Source: Sinomonas sp. ASV322 (GTDB lineage Bacteria; Actinomycetota; Actinomycetes; Actinomycetales; Micrococcaceae). Taken from it: DNA of 64,000 nucleotides. The stretch lies in assembly GCF_030908245.1 (NCBI RefSeq), contig NZ_JAVFJJ010000012.1, positions 62,001 to 126,000 on the forward strand, in the 5' to 3' direction. How positions within the stretch are numbered: position 1 is the stretch's first letter; the number at the start of each line of letters is the position of its first letter. Made by a program: the position numbers and the translations under genes. Of the stretch, positions 52,015-60,146 are shown piece by piece. The notes under the pieces are model-generated. The model saw nothing but the letters and a program-made list of their open reading frames with translations, searched no databases and had not been told where the DNA came from.

Positions 52015-53256
52015 GTGTCCTCTCCGCTGTTCACCCCGCTCACGCTTGCCAGCGGCGCGACGATCCCGAACCGGATCGCCAAGGCCGCGATGGAGGAGAA
52101 CATGGCCGCGGCTGGCCAGCTCCCCGGCGACGCCCTGTTCACGCTTTACCGGCGATGGAGCCAGGGTGGCGCGGGACTGCTGATCACCGGGAACGTCATG
52201 GTCCACGACGCCGCGATGACCGGCCCCGCCGGCGTAGTCCTCGACGCCCACTCGCCACTCGAGCCGTTCCGGGAGTGGGCGACGGCGGCGAAGGGCGGCG
52301 GTGCGAAGGCGTGGATGCAGATCAACCACCCCGGCCGTCAGGTGCGCGCCGACCTCCCCGGCGTCGCGTGGGGTCCCTCGGCGATCAAGGTGGACACCGG
52401 CAGGACACGGGGAATCTGGGCGGACCCGGTCGCGATGACCCCCGCGCAGATCGCCGAGACCATGGAGCGATTCGCGACCACTGCCCGCCGCGCCGAGGAG
52501 GCCGGATTCGATGGGGTCGAAATCCACGCCGCGCACGGCTACCTGCTCTCCCAGTTCCTCTCCCCGCTCGCCAACCAGCGCACCGACCGGTGGGGCGGAT
52601 CGCTGGAGAACCGGGCCCGCCTGCTGCTCGACGTCGCCCGGGCCGTCCGCGCCGCCGTGGGACCGGCCTTCGCGGTCGCCGTGAAGCTGAACTCCGCCGA
52701 CTTCCAGCGTGGCGGGTTCGAAGCCGACGACGCCGCCGAGGTGATCCGCATGCTCGCCCCCCTTGGCGTCGACCTCGTCGAGCTCTCCGGCGGCAGCTAT
52801 GAGGCGCCAGCCATGACCGGGCTGGCCAAGGACTCCCGCACGAAGGTGCGCGAGGCGTACTTCCTCACCCTCGCCGAAGACCTCGCGAAGACCAGCCCGC
52901 TGCCGCTCATGCTCACCGGCGGGATCACCCGCCGCCCCATCGCCCAGGAAGTCCTCGACGGCGGGATCGCCCTCGTCGGCATGGGCTCGGCGCTCGCGGT
53001 CGACCCCGAACTCCCGAACCGGTGGCACCATGACGCCGACGCCAAGGTCGCCCTCGCGCCTGTCGCCATCGAAGACAAGGCCATCGCGTCGGCCGCCAGC
53101 ATGTCCCGCATCCGCTACCAGCTCCGTCGCCTCGGAAGCGGCCGGACCACGCGCCCCGGCGTCAGCCCGAGGCTCGCCCTCGGCTTCGACCAGCTGCGCC
53201 TGCATCGCGCCCGCCGCCGCTACAGCACCTGGCTCGCTGCCCGTCAGGCATCCTGA
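52015..53256 (+). CDS. NADH:flavin oxidoreductase (old yellow enzyme family)
   Basis: 413 residues, GTG with AAGGAG upstream. FMN-dependent TIM barrel: FTPLTLASGATIPNRIAKAAMEENMAAAG, LLITGNVMVH, AWMQINHPGRQ, FDGVEIHAAHGYLLSQFLSPLANQRTDRWGGSLENRARL (substrate His/His and FMN contacts) and PLMLTGGITRRPIAQEVL. It reduces activated C=C bonds or other electrophiles with NAD(P)H. The C-terminus has a ~60-residue basic extension (RIRYQLRRLGSGRTTR...). It leads a two-gene unit with the SRPBCC gene; a TetR-type operator lies just upstream. Confidence 0.92.
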   Translation: MSSPLFTPLTLASGATIPNRIAKAAMEENMAAAGQLPGDALFTLYRRWSQGGAGLLITGNVMVHDAAMTGPAGVVLDAHSPLEPFREWATAAKGGGAKAWMQINHPGRQVRADLPGVAWGPSAIKVDTGRTRGIWADPVAMTPAQIAETMERFATTARRAEEAGFDGVEIHAAHGYLLSQFLSPLANQRTDRWGGSLENRARLLLDVARAVRAAVGPAFAVAVKLNSADFQRGGFEADDAAEVIRMLAPLGVDLVELSGGSYEAPAMTGLAKDSRTKVREAYFLTLAEDLAKTSPLPLMLTGGITRRPIAQEVLDGGIALVGMGSALAVDPELPNRWHHDADAKVALAPVAIEDKAIASAASMSRIRYQLRRLGSGRTTRPGVSPRLALGFDQLRLHRARRRYSTWLAARQAS

Positions 53257-53279
53257 GAAGACAAGGAAAGGGAGCGACC

Positions 53280-53729
53280 ATGCCGACCAGCACCTCTACC
53301 GTGACCATCACGACTCGCTCCAGCGCCGAGGAGGCGATCGCCGCGCTGCGCGATCTCCAAGGCTGGGGCTCCTGGCTGGCCCGCTCACCGGTCTATCGCG
53401 GTACGAGCGGCGCAGTGCCGCGAGTCGCCGTCGTCGGCGACACCTACGCGGACCACACCGTGGTCGGCGCGGTGCGCGGCGAGGTGACCCGGCTCGAAGC
53501 GGGGCGGCTGATCGAGTTTCGTCAGGCCAACCGAGCCCGGACTATGTCGTTCGTGATCCGCTATGAGGCCGCGCCGACCGAGAGCGGTGCCAGGGTGTCA
53601 AGGACCGGCCAGATCACCACGCGGGGGCTGCTCGCGTGGGGGCATCCGCTCGTCGTGGTTGCGACACGATGGGAGAACAGGCGCACGATGCGCGCGCTGC
53701 GCGACAAGCTCGACGCCGGGACGCACTGA
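53280..53729 (+). CDS. SRPBCC-family (START-like) small protein
   Basis: 149 residues, ATG with AAAGGGAGCG upstream, 23 nt after the oxidoreductase stop. The pattern STVTITTRSSAEEAIAALRDLQGWGSWLARSPVYRG..., then GRLIEFRQANRARTMSFVIRYEAAP and ARVSRTGQITTRG fits polyketide-cyclase/dehydrase SRPBCC proteins, with the ligand pocket under the long C-terminal helix (TMRALRDKLDAG). Ligand unknown. Probably co-regulated with the oxidoreductase by the convergent TetR gene. Confidence 0.8.
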   Translation: MPTSTSTVTITTRSSAEEAIAALRDLQGWGSWLARSPVYRGTSGAVPRVAVVGDTYADHTVVGAVRGEVTRLEAGRLIEFRQANRARTMSFVIRYEAAPTESGARVSRTGQITTRGLLAWGHPLVVVATRWENRRTMRALRDKLDAGTH

Positions 53730-53817
53730 CCAGCTCGGGGCTGTGCCTCGGGGCGTCGAAAGGTCCGGAGTCGACGCGGCTCGGGAATCTGCCGATGTCG
53801 GCGCGCCGACGTGGCCG

Positions 53818-54405
53818 TCAGACCGCGGGCGAAACTCCGAGGGTGCGCAGCGATCCGAACGCCGCCCGCACCCGGGCCGCAACATCTTCGCTCGTTGCCA
53901 CAGGCAGCTTGCCGTCAAGGTGCAGGAATGCGAGCCCGTGCACGAGCGCCCACAGCGCCTCGGCTAGCGCCTCGTGATCCGTGCCCGGGTAGAGCCGCTG
54001 CAGTGAGTCCGCGAGCAGATCCCGCAGCTCTCGCGCTGCGAGCACCCGCTCGTCGTTCTGATCGTCGCACTCCTGCCCGAACATCAACCGGAACAAGGCC
54101 GGGCGGCGCAGCGCGAACGCGACGTACGCGACCCCGAATTCCACGAGTTCGCCCTCGGAGGCGGCAGGGCCGCCGGTCAGCGAGAGCTCGCCGCGCAGGT
54201 CGCGGAACCCACGCACCGCCAACGCCGACTCGAGCGCCTCGCGATCCGCGAAGTGTCGATACGGGGCGGTCTGAGACACGTTCGCCTGCCGGGCGACAGC
54301 ACGCAACGAGAACGGCTCGCCGCTCTCGAGCATCTCCATCGCCGCATCGATCAATGCAGCGCGAAGATGCCCGTGATGGTACGTGTCACGCGATGGCGTC
54401 GACAT
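53818..54405 (-). CDS. TetR/AcrR-family regulator of the detoxification cluster
   Basis: 195 residues from ATG at 54405 (MSTPSRDTYHHGHL); a longer reading to 54462 crosses its own operator and is less likely. N-terminal HTH: HGHLRAALIDAAMEML, FSLRAVARQANVSQTAPYRHFADREALESALA (residues ~12-62). The effector domain carries a single Cys at ~113 (FGQECDDQ), in the region where the E. coli electrophile sensor NemR has its reactive Cys106. A dyad at 54434-54456 upstream of its start is repeated before the oxidoreductase gene (51974), so autoregulation plus control of the cluster is likely. Confidence 0.88.
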   Translation of the reverse strand: MSTPSRDTYHHGHLRAALIDAAMEMLESGEPFSLRAVARQANVSQTAPYRHFADREALESALAVRGFRDLRGELSLTGGPAASEGELVEFGVAYVAFALRRPALFRLMFGQECDDQNDERVLAARELRDLLADSLQRLYPGTDHEALAEALWALVHGLAFLHLDGKLPVATSEDVAARVRAAFGSLRTLGVSPAV

Positions 54406-54433
54406 GAGCGGCCCTCTATCGGTCTCAGACTCC

Positions 54434-54456
54434 GAGATGTATGCAACGTCAACATA
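54434..54456. promoter_or_regulatory. Operator of the TetR gene (autoregulatory site)
   Basis: ATGTATG-caacgtcaa-CATA dyad, 29 nt upstream of the TetR ATG. It is the partner of the sites at 51974 and 51838 and includes TTGACG on the minus strand, a possible -35. Confidence 0.6.
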
Positions 54457-54632
54457 GCACACACTGGTCTGGCGTGTGCATCCCGAAACACGCGGCGCGG
54501 CATCGGCCGAGCCGCCAACGGCCGGTCAGCCTACGCGGCACGGAGCGTTCACCCCGCCGTCGACCCCAGTTCCCTCACGCCCCATAGGCTGGCCTCGCTT
54601 GGCAAGGGGACGGCGGGCGTGAGGGGAACACC

Positions 54633-54842
54633 ATGGGCACGAGCAGCATCGAGTTTGCACGGATCGAACGTGGCGAGGCGATCGTTGTCGACGGGCCGCA
54701 CGGCCTGAATCTGGCCGGGATCGTCGAGGACGTCGCGCCCGACGGCTCCGTGCTGTGGGTCCGCGAGGACGGCGGCCACGGCCGGCGCATGGTGCACGTG
54801 ACCGACGGCGCGACCGTGCAGCGCCAACACACTGGCGAGTAG
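54633..54842 (+). CDS. Small hypothetical protein (paralogue of 42417-42620)
   Basis: 69 residues, ATG with GAGGGGAAC upstream. Sequence core: IEFARIERGEAIVVDGPHGLNLAGIVEDVAPDGSVLWVREDGGHGRRMVHVTDGATVQR. Short beta strands with Gly turns suggest an SH3/KOW-like barrel. It shares a pattern with the 67-residue protein at 42417. A TAGGCT hexamer ~45 nt upstream may be its promoter. Function unknown. Confidence 0.6.
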   Translation: MGTSSIEFARIERGEAIVVDGPHGLNLAGIVEDVAPDGSVLWVREDGGHGRRMVHVTDGATVQRQHTGE

Positions 54843-54848
54843 GCGGGC

Positions 54849-55376
54849 TCAGTCGACCCAGCGGAGGAGCCAGGCAGTCGTCGCGGGGGCGAGGATGCCG
54901 TCCGGGGTTGGGCGGCTCGTGACGACGACGATCCCCTCCGGGAGCCTGACCGGCTCGGAGCCGAAGTTGGTCACGGAATGCCAGCCGTGTGGACGGCTGA
55001 AGTGCAGCACGCGCGGGTCGGCGGTCTCCTCCCAGTCGAGCTCGGGAAACGTCTGCAGTTCCGTGCGCCACGTGAGTGCCGAGCGGTAGAACGCGAGCGA
55101 CTCGCCCTCGATGCGGGGAGTCGTGCCATCGCGCTCGCAGGACGGCTCGGTGTGGCATCCGAGGACGGCGCCCGGAAGGGCGAGCATGAGGAGGCTCGAC
55201 GCGCGGGCGACGTCCGAATCGGCCTCGGCGTCGGTTGCCGAGTACTCCCAGGCCGGCAGGGTCCCGGCCTCTTCCGCGGCCGCGAGCTGATGGGCGATGA
55301 CGCTCTTGAAGCGTTCGGCGCGGAACGCGACTCCGTGAAGGTCGGTCGCTTCCGCGAGGGCGAGGGCAAGTGCCAT
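54849..55376 (-). CDS. C-terminal remnant of a GH13 alpha-glucosidase
   Basis: 175 residues, ATG behind AGAGG. It aligns with the end of GH13 alpha-glucosidases: ERFKSVIAHQLAAAEEAG matches the helix before the NHD motif, SSLLMLALPGAVLGCHTEP matches ALLMLALPGSAYLYQGEEL, and FYRSALTWRTEL followed by VTNFGSEPVRLPEGIVVV matches the C-terminal beta domain. The catalytic barrel is gone, the NHD region now reads WEYSATDAEAD, and the YQGEEL loop is lost. It cannot be an active glucosidase. Its start and Shine-Dalgarno look intact, so it may still be made, or it is a decaying gene. An intact GH13 gene lies 1.4 kb away. Confidence 0.7.
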   Translation of the reverse strand: MALALALAEATDLHGVAFRAERFKSVIAHQLAAAEEAGTLPAWEYSATDAEADSDVARASSLLMLALPGAVLGCHTEPSCERDGTTPRIEGESLAFYRSALTWRTELQTFPELDWEETADPRVLHFSRPHGWHSVTNFGSEPVRLPEGIVVVTSRPTPDGILAPATTAWLLRWVD

Positions 55377-55448
55377 GGTGGCCTCTTCTGCAGGGATGCT
55401 GAGTCAGGAATGCTGTGTCGGGGGATGCGTCGTGGGGTGGGTGCTGGT

Positions 55449-56621
55449 TCAGCCAAGCGCCTGTTGGATCGCGAGGCATGCCGCGCCACGGGCCCAGATA
55501 TCGGCGTCGCTGGGGTTGACCTTGAGCCGCGGGACGAATTCCCTGCCGCCGAACGCATGCTCTTCGAAGGCCGCGACGAGGGACTCGCCGAGGAGGTCGT
55601 AGGCCGCCGCCCCCTCTCCGGTGAGGACGATGAGCTCGGGTGCCGTGAGGTTGGCGATGATCGCGAGCCCGCGGCCGATCCACGCCCCAGCCGCCGCGAA
55701 GGCGCGGCGGGCCCGCTCGGCCCGGGCGCCGTGTCCGGTGCGGGCCGCCTCAAGGGCCGCATCGACGTCGTCCACGCCCGCCGCTGCCGCGATCGCCGCG
55801 TCGCCCGCAAGCGCCTCCAGGCAGCCTCTGCGGCCGCACCGGCAGGCGGGACCGTCGGCGACGAGCGGGATGTGGCCGAGTTCCCCGGCCAAGCCCCGCG
55901 TGCCGCCGTACGGCACGCCCTCGACGACCAGGCCGAGCCCGATGCCAGGCCCGATGGTCGCCACGGCGAAGTTCCGGGCACTCCGTCCGTCGCCGAACAG
56001 CTGCTCGGCAATGGCCAGGGCGTTGACGTCGTTGTGGACCGTGACAGGGAGGCCGACCTTCTCGGCCAACGGCCCGGCCACCTCGACCTCGTGCCAGCCG
56101 AGGACGGGGGAGAAGCGGCAGACCCCCGTCGTCGGGTCGACGATTCCTCCGACGCCGATCCCGACTCCGAGCGTTCTCTCCCGTGATCCGGGGACGGCGT
56201 CGAGCAGGCGGGCCGCGAGGTCGCTCGTCGCTGCGAGCACCTTGTGGGGCTCGAGAGACGTCTCGGATTCCTCCGCTCGGGCGATGACGTTGGCGCCCAG
56301 ATCGGTCACGACGCCGGTGATGAGCCGTGGCCCGATCTTGATTCCCACGGCGCAGTGCCGCTCGGGGACGACCTCGATGACGCGCTGTGGGCGACCCCGG
56401 CCGCTGGGCGCGGTCGGGGTTTCCCTGAGGTAGCCGTTGTCGACGAGCGGCCGCAGGGTGCGGGTGACGGTCGACTGATCGAGCGAGGCCAGCCGGGCGA
56501 GATCGCCTCGCGAGATCGGAGCGTGTCGCAGCACGAGGGAGAACAGCCCGGACCGGTGGGGGTCCTTGAGGGCCGGGACCTCGAACATCGTCGACGAGTA
56601 CTCGAGAGCGTCTGTGGGCAT
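55449..56621 (-). CDS. ROK-family transcriptional regulator
   Basis: 390 residues from ATG at 56621 (MPTDALEYSSTMFEV). N-terminal winged HTH: RSGLFSLVLRHAPISRGDLARLASLDQSTVTRTLRPLVDNGYL. The ROK sugar-kinase-like domain follows: GVGIGVGGIVDPTTG, VTVHNDVNALAIAEQLFG, GIGLGLVVEG and ELGHIPLVADGPACRCGRRGCLEALAG with the zinc motif CxCGxxGCxE. Such proteins repress sugar genes and respond to the sugar. It is divergent from the GH13 gene, its probable target; inverted repeats lie between them. Confidence 0.92.
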   Translation of the reverse strand: MPTDALEYSSTMFEVPALKDPHRSGLFSLVLRHAPISRGDLARLASLDQSTVTRTLRPLVDNGYLRETPTAPSGRGRPQRVIEVVPERHCAVGIKIGPRLITGVVTDLGANVIARAEESETSLEPHKVLAATSDLAARLLDAVPGSRERTLGVGIGVGGIVDPTTGVCRFSPVLGWHEVEVAGPLAEKVGLPVTVHNDVNALAIAEQLFGDGRSARNFAVATIGPGIGLGLVVEGVPYGGTRGLAGELGHIPLVADGPACRCGRRGCLEALAGDAAIAAAAGVDDVDAALEAARTGHGARAERARRAFAAAGAWIGRGLAIIANLTAPELIVLTGEGAAAYDLLGESLVAAFEEHAFGGREFVPRLKVNPSDADIWARGAACLAIQQALG

Positions 56622-56658
56622 GGTCAAAGTCTGGACTTGACGATATCTGTGCGTCAAG
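56622..56658. promoter_or_regulatory. ROK operator region (two overlapping dyads)
   Basis: CTTGACG - 9 nt - CGTCAAG at 56636-56658 is a perfect dyad. It overlaps a second, imperfect one, GTCAAAGTC-tg-GACTTGAC, at about 56623-56641. Both lie in the ROK/GH13 divergent promoter, just upstream of the ROK start. Confidence 0.55.
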
Positions 56659-56737
56659 CACAAAATTATTTCCGGCTACATCGACCGGCGCCATCGCCGG
56701 TGCGCCCGCCGCTTTCCCAAGCTTCGGAGGTTCCGTC

Positions 56738-58504
56738 GTGTCGACCCAGAACGCCGCCCAGCTCCCGATCGCCGCCCCGGACACGGAATGGTTCCGCAGC
56801 GCGGTCGTGTATCAGGTGTATCCGCGCAGCTTCGCCGATTCGAACGACGACGGCGTGGGAGACCTCCGGGGCGTCATCGGCAAGCTCGACTACCTCGAGC
56901 ACCTCGGCGTCGACGTCCTCTGGCTCTCGCCCGTGTACCGCTCGCCGCACGACGACAACGGCTACGACATCAGCGACTACCGGGACATCGACCCGGCGTT
57001 CGGAACGCTCGCGGACCTCGACGAGCTCATCGAGGGCCTGCACGCGCGGGGCATGAAGCTCGTCATGGACCTCGTGGTCAACCACACCTCCGACGAGCAC
57101 CCCTGGTTCGTCGAGTCCCGCGCGTCGAAGGATTCGCCCAAGCGCGATTGGTACTGGTGGCGCCCTGCACGGCCGGGGTTCGAGCCCGGGACGCCGGGAG
57201 CGGAGCCGACGAACTGGGAGTCCTTCTTCTCCGGGTCGACGTGGGAATACGACGAGGCGAGCGGCGAGTATTACCTCCACCTGTTCTCGAGGAAGCAGCC
57301 GGACCTGAACTGGGAGAACCGCGAGGTCCGCGAGGCCGTGTACTCGATGATGAATTGGTGGCTCGACCGGGGCGTGGACGGCTTCCGCATGGACGTCATC
57401 AACCTCATCTCGAAGGACACGGCGCTACCGGACGGCGCCGTCGTCGAAGGCCATCTCTTCGGGAACGGCAGGCCCTCCTACACGTGCGGGCCGCGCATCC
57501 ACGAGTTTCTCCAGGAGATGCACCGGGCGGTGTTCGCGGGCCGCGATGGCGCGTTCCTCACCGTCGGGGAGATGCCGGGGGTCACGGTCGAGGAGGCCGT
57601 GCTCTTCACCGACCCGGCGCGGGCCGAGGTGGACATGGTGTTCCAGTTCGAGCACGTCCACCTCGACCACCGCGGCACCAAGTGGCAGCCCACGAAGCTG
57701 CGCCTGACCGACCTGAAGGCATCGCTGGGCCGCTGGCAGGACGGGCTCGCCGAGCGCGGGTGGAACAGCCTGTACTGGAACAACCACGATCAGCCCCGAG
57801 TCGTCTCGCGCTTCGGCAACGAGAGCCCTGAGTACCGCGAGCTCTCGGCCAAGATGCTCGCCGGGGTGCTCCACCTGCACCGAGGCACGCCGTACGTCTA
57901 CCAGGGCGAGGAGCTCGGCATGACGAACATGCCCTTCGCCGGGATCGGCGACTACCGCGACATCGAGGTCCTCAACCACTTCCGCGAGGCGACCGAAGTG
58001 CTCGGGGAGGACCCCGCCGTCGTCCTCGCCTCGATCGCCCCGCTCAACCGGGACAACGCCCGCACCCCCGTCCAGTGGGACGCGGGCCCGAACGCCGGCT
58101 TCACCGCGGGCGACCCGTGGATCGGCGTGAACCCCAACTACACCGAGATCAACGCCGCGGATCAGCTCGGGCGGGACGACTCCGTCTTCGCGTTCTACCG
58201 ACGCCTCATCCGGCTCCGCCACGAGCTGCCAGTCATCGCCCACGGCGACTTCACGATGCTCCTGCCCGACGACGAGGAGGTCTACGCCTACATTCGGCGC
58301 CACGAGGACACCGAGCTGCTCGTGCTCGGCAACTTCACCGGCCGCGACGTCCGCGCCGACGTCGACCCGTCCTGGGTCGAGGCCGAGCGGATCCTCGGCA
58401 ACTACCGAGATGCGCGCGGCCTTCAGCTCAGGCCATGGGAATTCACGGCTCTCGCGCGGAGGATTCCCAGCAGTTCTCTGGAAGCACCCAGACAGCGCGG
58501 CTAG
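56738..58504 (+). CDS. GH13 alpha-glucosidase (oligo-1,6-glucosidase / MalL-like)
   Basis: 588 residues, GTG behind CGGAGG. Catalytic barrel with conserved regions: DLRGVIGKLDYLEHLGVDVLWLSPVYRSPHDDNGYDISDYRDIDP, MDLVVNHTSDEHPWF, GFRMDVIN (nucleophile Asp219), VGEMPG (acid/base Glu278) and NNHDQPR (Asp351), then YVYQGEELGMTN. It releases glucose from the non-reducing end of small alpha-glucans. There is no signal peptide, so the substrate is taken up first; no transporter is encoded nearby. Regulated, by position, by the divergent ROK protein. The stop overlaps the promoter hexamer of the DedA gene. Confidence 0.93.
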   Translation: MSTQNAAQLPIAAPDTEWFRSAVVYQVYPRSFADSNDDGVGDLRGVIGKLDYLEHLGVDVLWLSPVYRSPHDDNGYDISDYRDIDPAFGTLADLDELIEGLHARGMKLVMDLVVNHTSDEHPWFVESRASKDSPKRDWYWWRPARPGFEPGTPGAEPTNWESFFSGSTWEYDEASGEYYLHLFSRKQPDLNWENREVREAVYSMMNWWLDRGVDGFRMDVINLISKDTALPDGAVVEGHLFGNGRPSYTCGPRIHEFLQEMHRAVFAGRDGAFLTVGEMPGVTVEEAVLFTDPARAEVDMVFQFEHVHLDHRGTKWQPTKLRLTDLKASLGRWQDGLAERGWNSLYWNNHDQPRVVSRFGNESPEYRELSAKMLAGVLHLHRGTPYVYQGEELGMTNMPFAGIGDYRDIEVLNHFREATEVLGEDPAVVLASIAPLNRDNARTPVQWDAGPNAGFTAGDPWIGVNPNYTEINAADQLGRDDSVFAFYRRLIRLRHELPVIAHGDFTMLLPDDEEVYAYIRRHEDTELLVLGNFTGRDVRADVDPSWVEAERILGNYRDARGLQLRPWEFTALARRIPSSSLEAPRQRG

Positions 58505-58507
58505 CAT
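58502..58507 (+). promoter_or_regulatory. -10 hexamer of DedA gene (leaderless, on GH13 stop codon)
   Basis: TAGCAT begins with the TAG stop of the GH13 gene and is 7 nt (CGGCAGG) before ATG 58515. Confidence 0.45.
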
Positions 58508-58514
58508 CGGCAGG

Positions 58515-59189
58515 ATGAGCGCCTTCGTCGATGCGATCCTGAGCGTCCCGCCCCTTCTGGCGTACGTACTCGTCTTCGCGTTCGTCTTCGCCGAGGATGC
58601 CATCTTCGTCGGGTTCGTGATCCCCGGGGAGACGGCGGCCGTCCTCGGCGGCGTCATGGCGAGCCAGGGCCATCACGATGGCCCGTTCATCTGGCTCATG
58701 GTCCCGATCGTCGTGATCGCCGCGATCATCGGCGACACGGTCGGCTACGAGATCGGCAAGCACCTCGGCCCCCGGCTCTTGGGGTTCCGAATCTTCGACC
58801 GGCACCGCAAGAAGCTCGAGGACGCCCAGGCCTTCCTGCGCAGGCGCGGCGGCTGGGCGGTCTTCCTCGGGCGGTTCGTCGCGTTCTTCCGCGCCATGAT
58901 GCCCGCGCTCGCGGGTGCCTCGCTCATGCCGTACCGAAGGTTCGTCCTGTACAACGCGCTCGGCGGGCTCGTGTGGGGCGCGGGCTTCACGCTGCTCGGG
59001 TACCTTGCGGGTGCCTCCTACGAGGTTGTCGCGAAGGCGGCGGGGCGCGACATCGCGGCCGTCGTCCTCGTCATCGCCGCGATCGCGTTCGTCGTCTGGC
59101 GCGTCCGCAAGGGGCGTATCGAGCGGCGCGAGGAACGCGCGTACGAGGTCTCGCACGAGAGCGAGCCGGGGCCGCAGGGCGAGGTCTGA
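58515..59189 (+). CDS. DedA-family membrane protein
   Basis: 224 residues with about five to six hydrophobic segments. DedA/VTT signature: FAEDAIFVGFVIPGETAAVLGGVMAS, GDTVGYEIGKHLGPRLL, then RRRGGWAVFLGRFVAFFRAMMPALAGASLMPYRRFVLYNALGGLVWG, where the two Arg in the GRF(V/I)xxxR motif are functionally essential in relatives. DedA proteins flip phospholipids or undecaprenyl phosphate. The C-terminus is charged and cytoplasmic. Own promoter at 58502, so it is not strictly tied to the sugar genes. Confidence 0.92.
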   Translation: MSAFVDAILSVPPLLAYVLVFAFVFAEDAIFVGFVIPGETAAVLGGVMASQGHHDGPFIWLMVPIVVIAAIIGDTVGYEIGKHLGPRLLGFRIFDRHRKKLEDAQAFLRRRGGWAVFLGRFVAFFRAMMPALAGASLMPYRRFVLYNALGGLVWGAGFTLLGYLAGASYEVVAKAAGRDIAAVVLVIAAIAFVVWRVRKGRIERREERAYEVSHESEPGPQGEV

Positions 59190-59200
59190 GCGCGTCCCTG

Positions 59201-59231
59201 CCCGTCCCTTCCAGTACGCGGATGGGACGGG
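59201..59231. terminator. Bidirectional terminator between DedA and TetR genes
   Basis: CCCGTCCCTTCC and GGATGGGACGGG pair at 11 of 12 positions around a 7-nt loop; it abuts the TetR stop. Confidence 0.6.
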
Positions 59232-59882
59232 TTACGTGCGGTCCGCGGCGTCCACGAGGGCGGGCTCCTTCTGGAGGCCCGTGAGCCCGTTCCACGCGAG
59301 GTTCACCAGATGGGCGGCGACGGTCTGCTTGTCGGGCGACCGTGCGTCGAGCCACCACTGGCCGGTCATCGCGACCATGCCGACGAGCATCTGCGCGTAC
59401 ATCGCGCCGTCGCCCGCGCTGAAGCCCCGCGCCGCGAATTCGTCCGCGAGGATGTGCTCGACGCGCGCCGTGATGCGGGAAAGGATCGACGAGAGGGCGC
59501 CGGTCCGCTGTCCCGGGGGCGCGTCCCGCACGAGGATCCGGAAGCCCTCGCTGCGCTCCTCGACGTAGGTCAGGAGGGCCATCGCCGCACGCTCGACGAG
59601 CACACGCGGCTTCGCGTCCACGGCGAGCGAGCCGGTGATCGCGCGGACCAGGAGCTCGGATTCCTCTTCGACGACGATGCGGTAGAGGCCCTCCTTGGAG
59701 CCGAAATGCTCGTAGATCACGGGCTTGGTCACGCCGGCTGCGGAAGCGATCTCCTCGATCGTGGCGCCGTCGACGCCTTTGGCCGCAAAGAGCCGCCGCC
59801 CGATGTCGATGAGCTGCCGACGCCGTTCGGGCCCCGTCATGCGGGTCCTCGGGGCGGCGCGATCGATGCTCGGTTGGCTCAC
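59232..59882 (-). CDS. TetR-family regulator (Rv1019-like)
   Basis: 216 residues, GTG 6 nt after TAGTAT (leaderless). HTH region: RRRQLIDIGRRLFAAKGVDGATIEEIASAAGVTKPVIYEHFGSKEGLYRIV (~19-69). The effector domain is helical with YVEERSEGFRILVRDAPPGQR. Its place upstream of, and divergent from, glmU matches M. tuberculosis Rv1019, which has been reported to be autoregulated. No clear dyad was found at its promoter. Confidence 0.9.
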   Translation of the reverse strand: MSQPSIDRAAPRTRMTGPERRRQLIDIGRRLFAAKGVDGATIEEIASAAGVTKPVIYEHFGSKEGLYRIVVEEESELLVRAITGSLAVDAKPRVLVERAAMALLTYVEERSEGFRILVRDAPPGQRTGALSSILSRITARVEHILADEFAARGFSAGDGAMYAQMLVGMVAMTGQWWLDARSPDKQTVAAHLVNLAWNGLTGLQKEPALVDAADRT

Positions 59883-59888
59883 CGGACC

Positions 59889-59894
59889 ATACTA
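59889..59894 (-). promoter_or_regulatory. -10 hexamer of TetR gene 59232-59882 (leaderless)
   Basis: TAGTAT on the minus strand, then GGTCCG and GTG. Confidence 0.5.
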
Positions 59895-60022
59895 GGCGGC
59901 GCCCGAGCGCATGCCGGGCTCGGCCCGCGACCGCGTGTGAGATCTGCGAGGTCAGGGCATGGCAGAATGGAGGATTGTGCCGCGCGCTGCGCCGGGGATG
60001 CCCGGCGGCTCGTCCGGCACGG

Positions 60023-60094
60023 TCCGCCCTGGTGTAATGGCAGCACGCCGGCCTTTGGAGCCGTGCAGTCTAGGTTCGAATCCTAGGGGCGGAA
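60023..60094 (+). tRNA. tRNA-Gln (anticodon TTG)
   Basis: 72 nt. Acceptor arms TCCGCCC and GGGCGGA pair fully, the anticodon loop CTTTGGA carries TTG, and the T-arm is CTAGG-TTCGAAT-CCTAG. Discriminator A; CCA not encoded. It lies just upstream of glmU, and the glmU frame read farther upstream runs through it by chance. Confidence 0.93.
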
Positions 60095-60146
60095 CGGCGG
60101 GGATCGACCCGCGCAGCAGCCAGCGGCGTCGGTCGAACCACGTGGA

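Noticed and set aside
49188-59189. Prophage or conjugative island
   Set aside because: No integrase, phage structural or conjugation gene is present; all genes are metabolic or regulatory.
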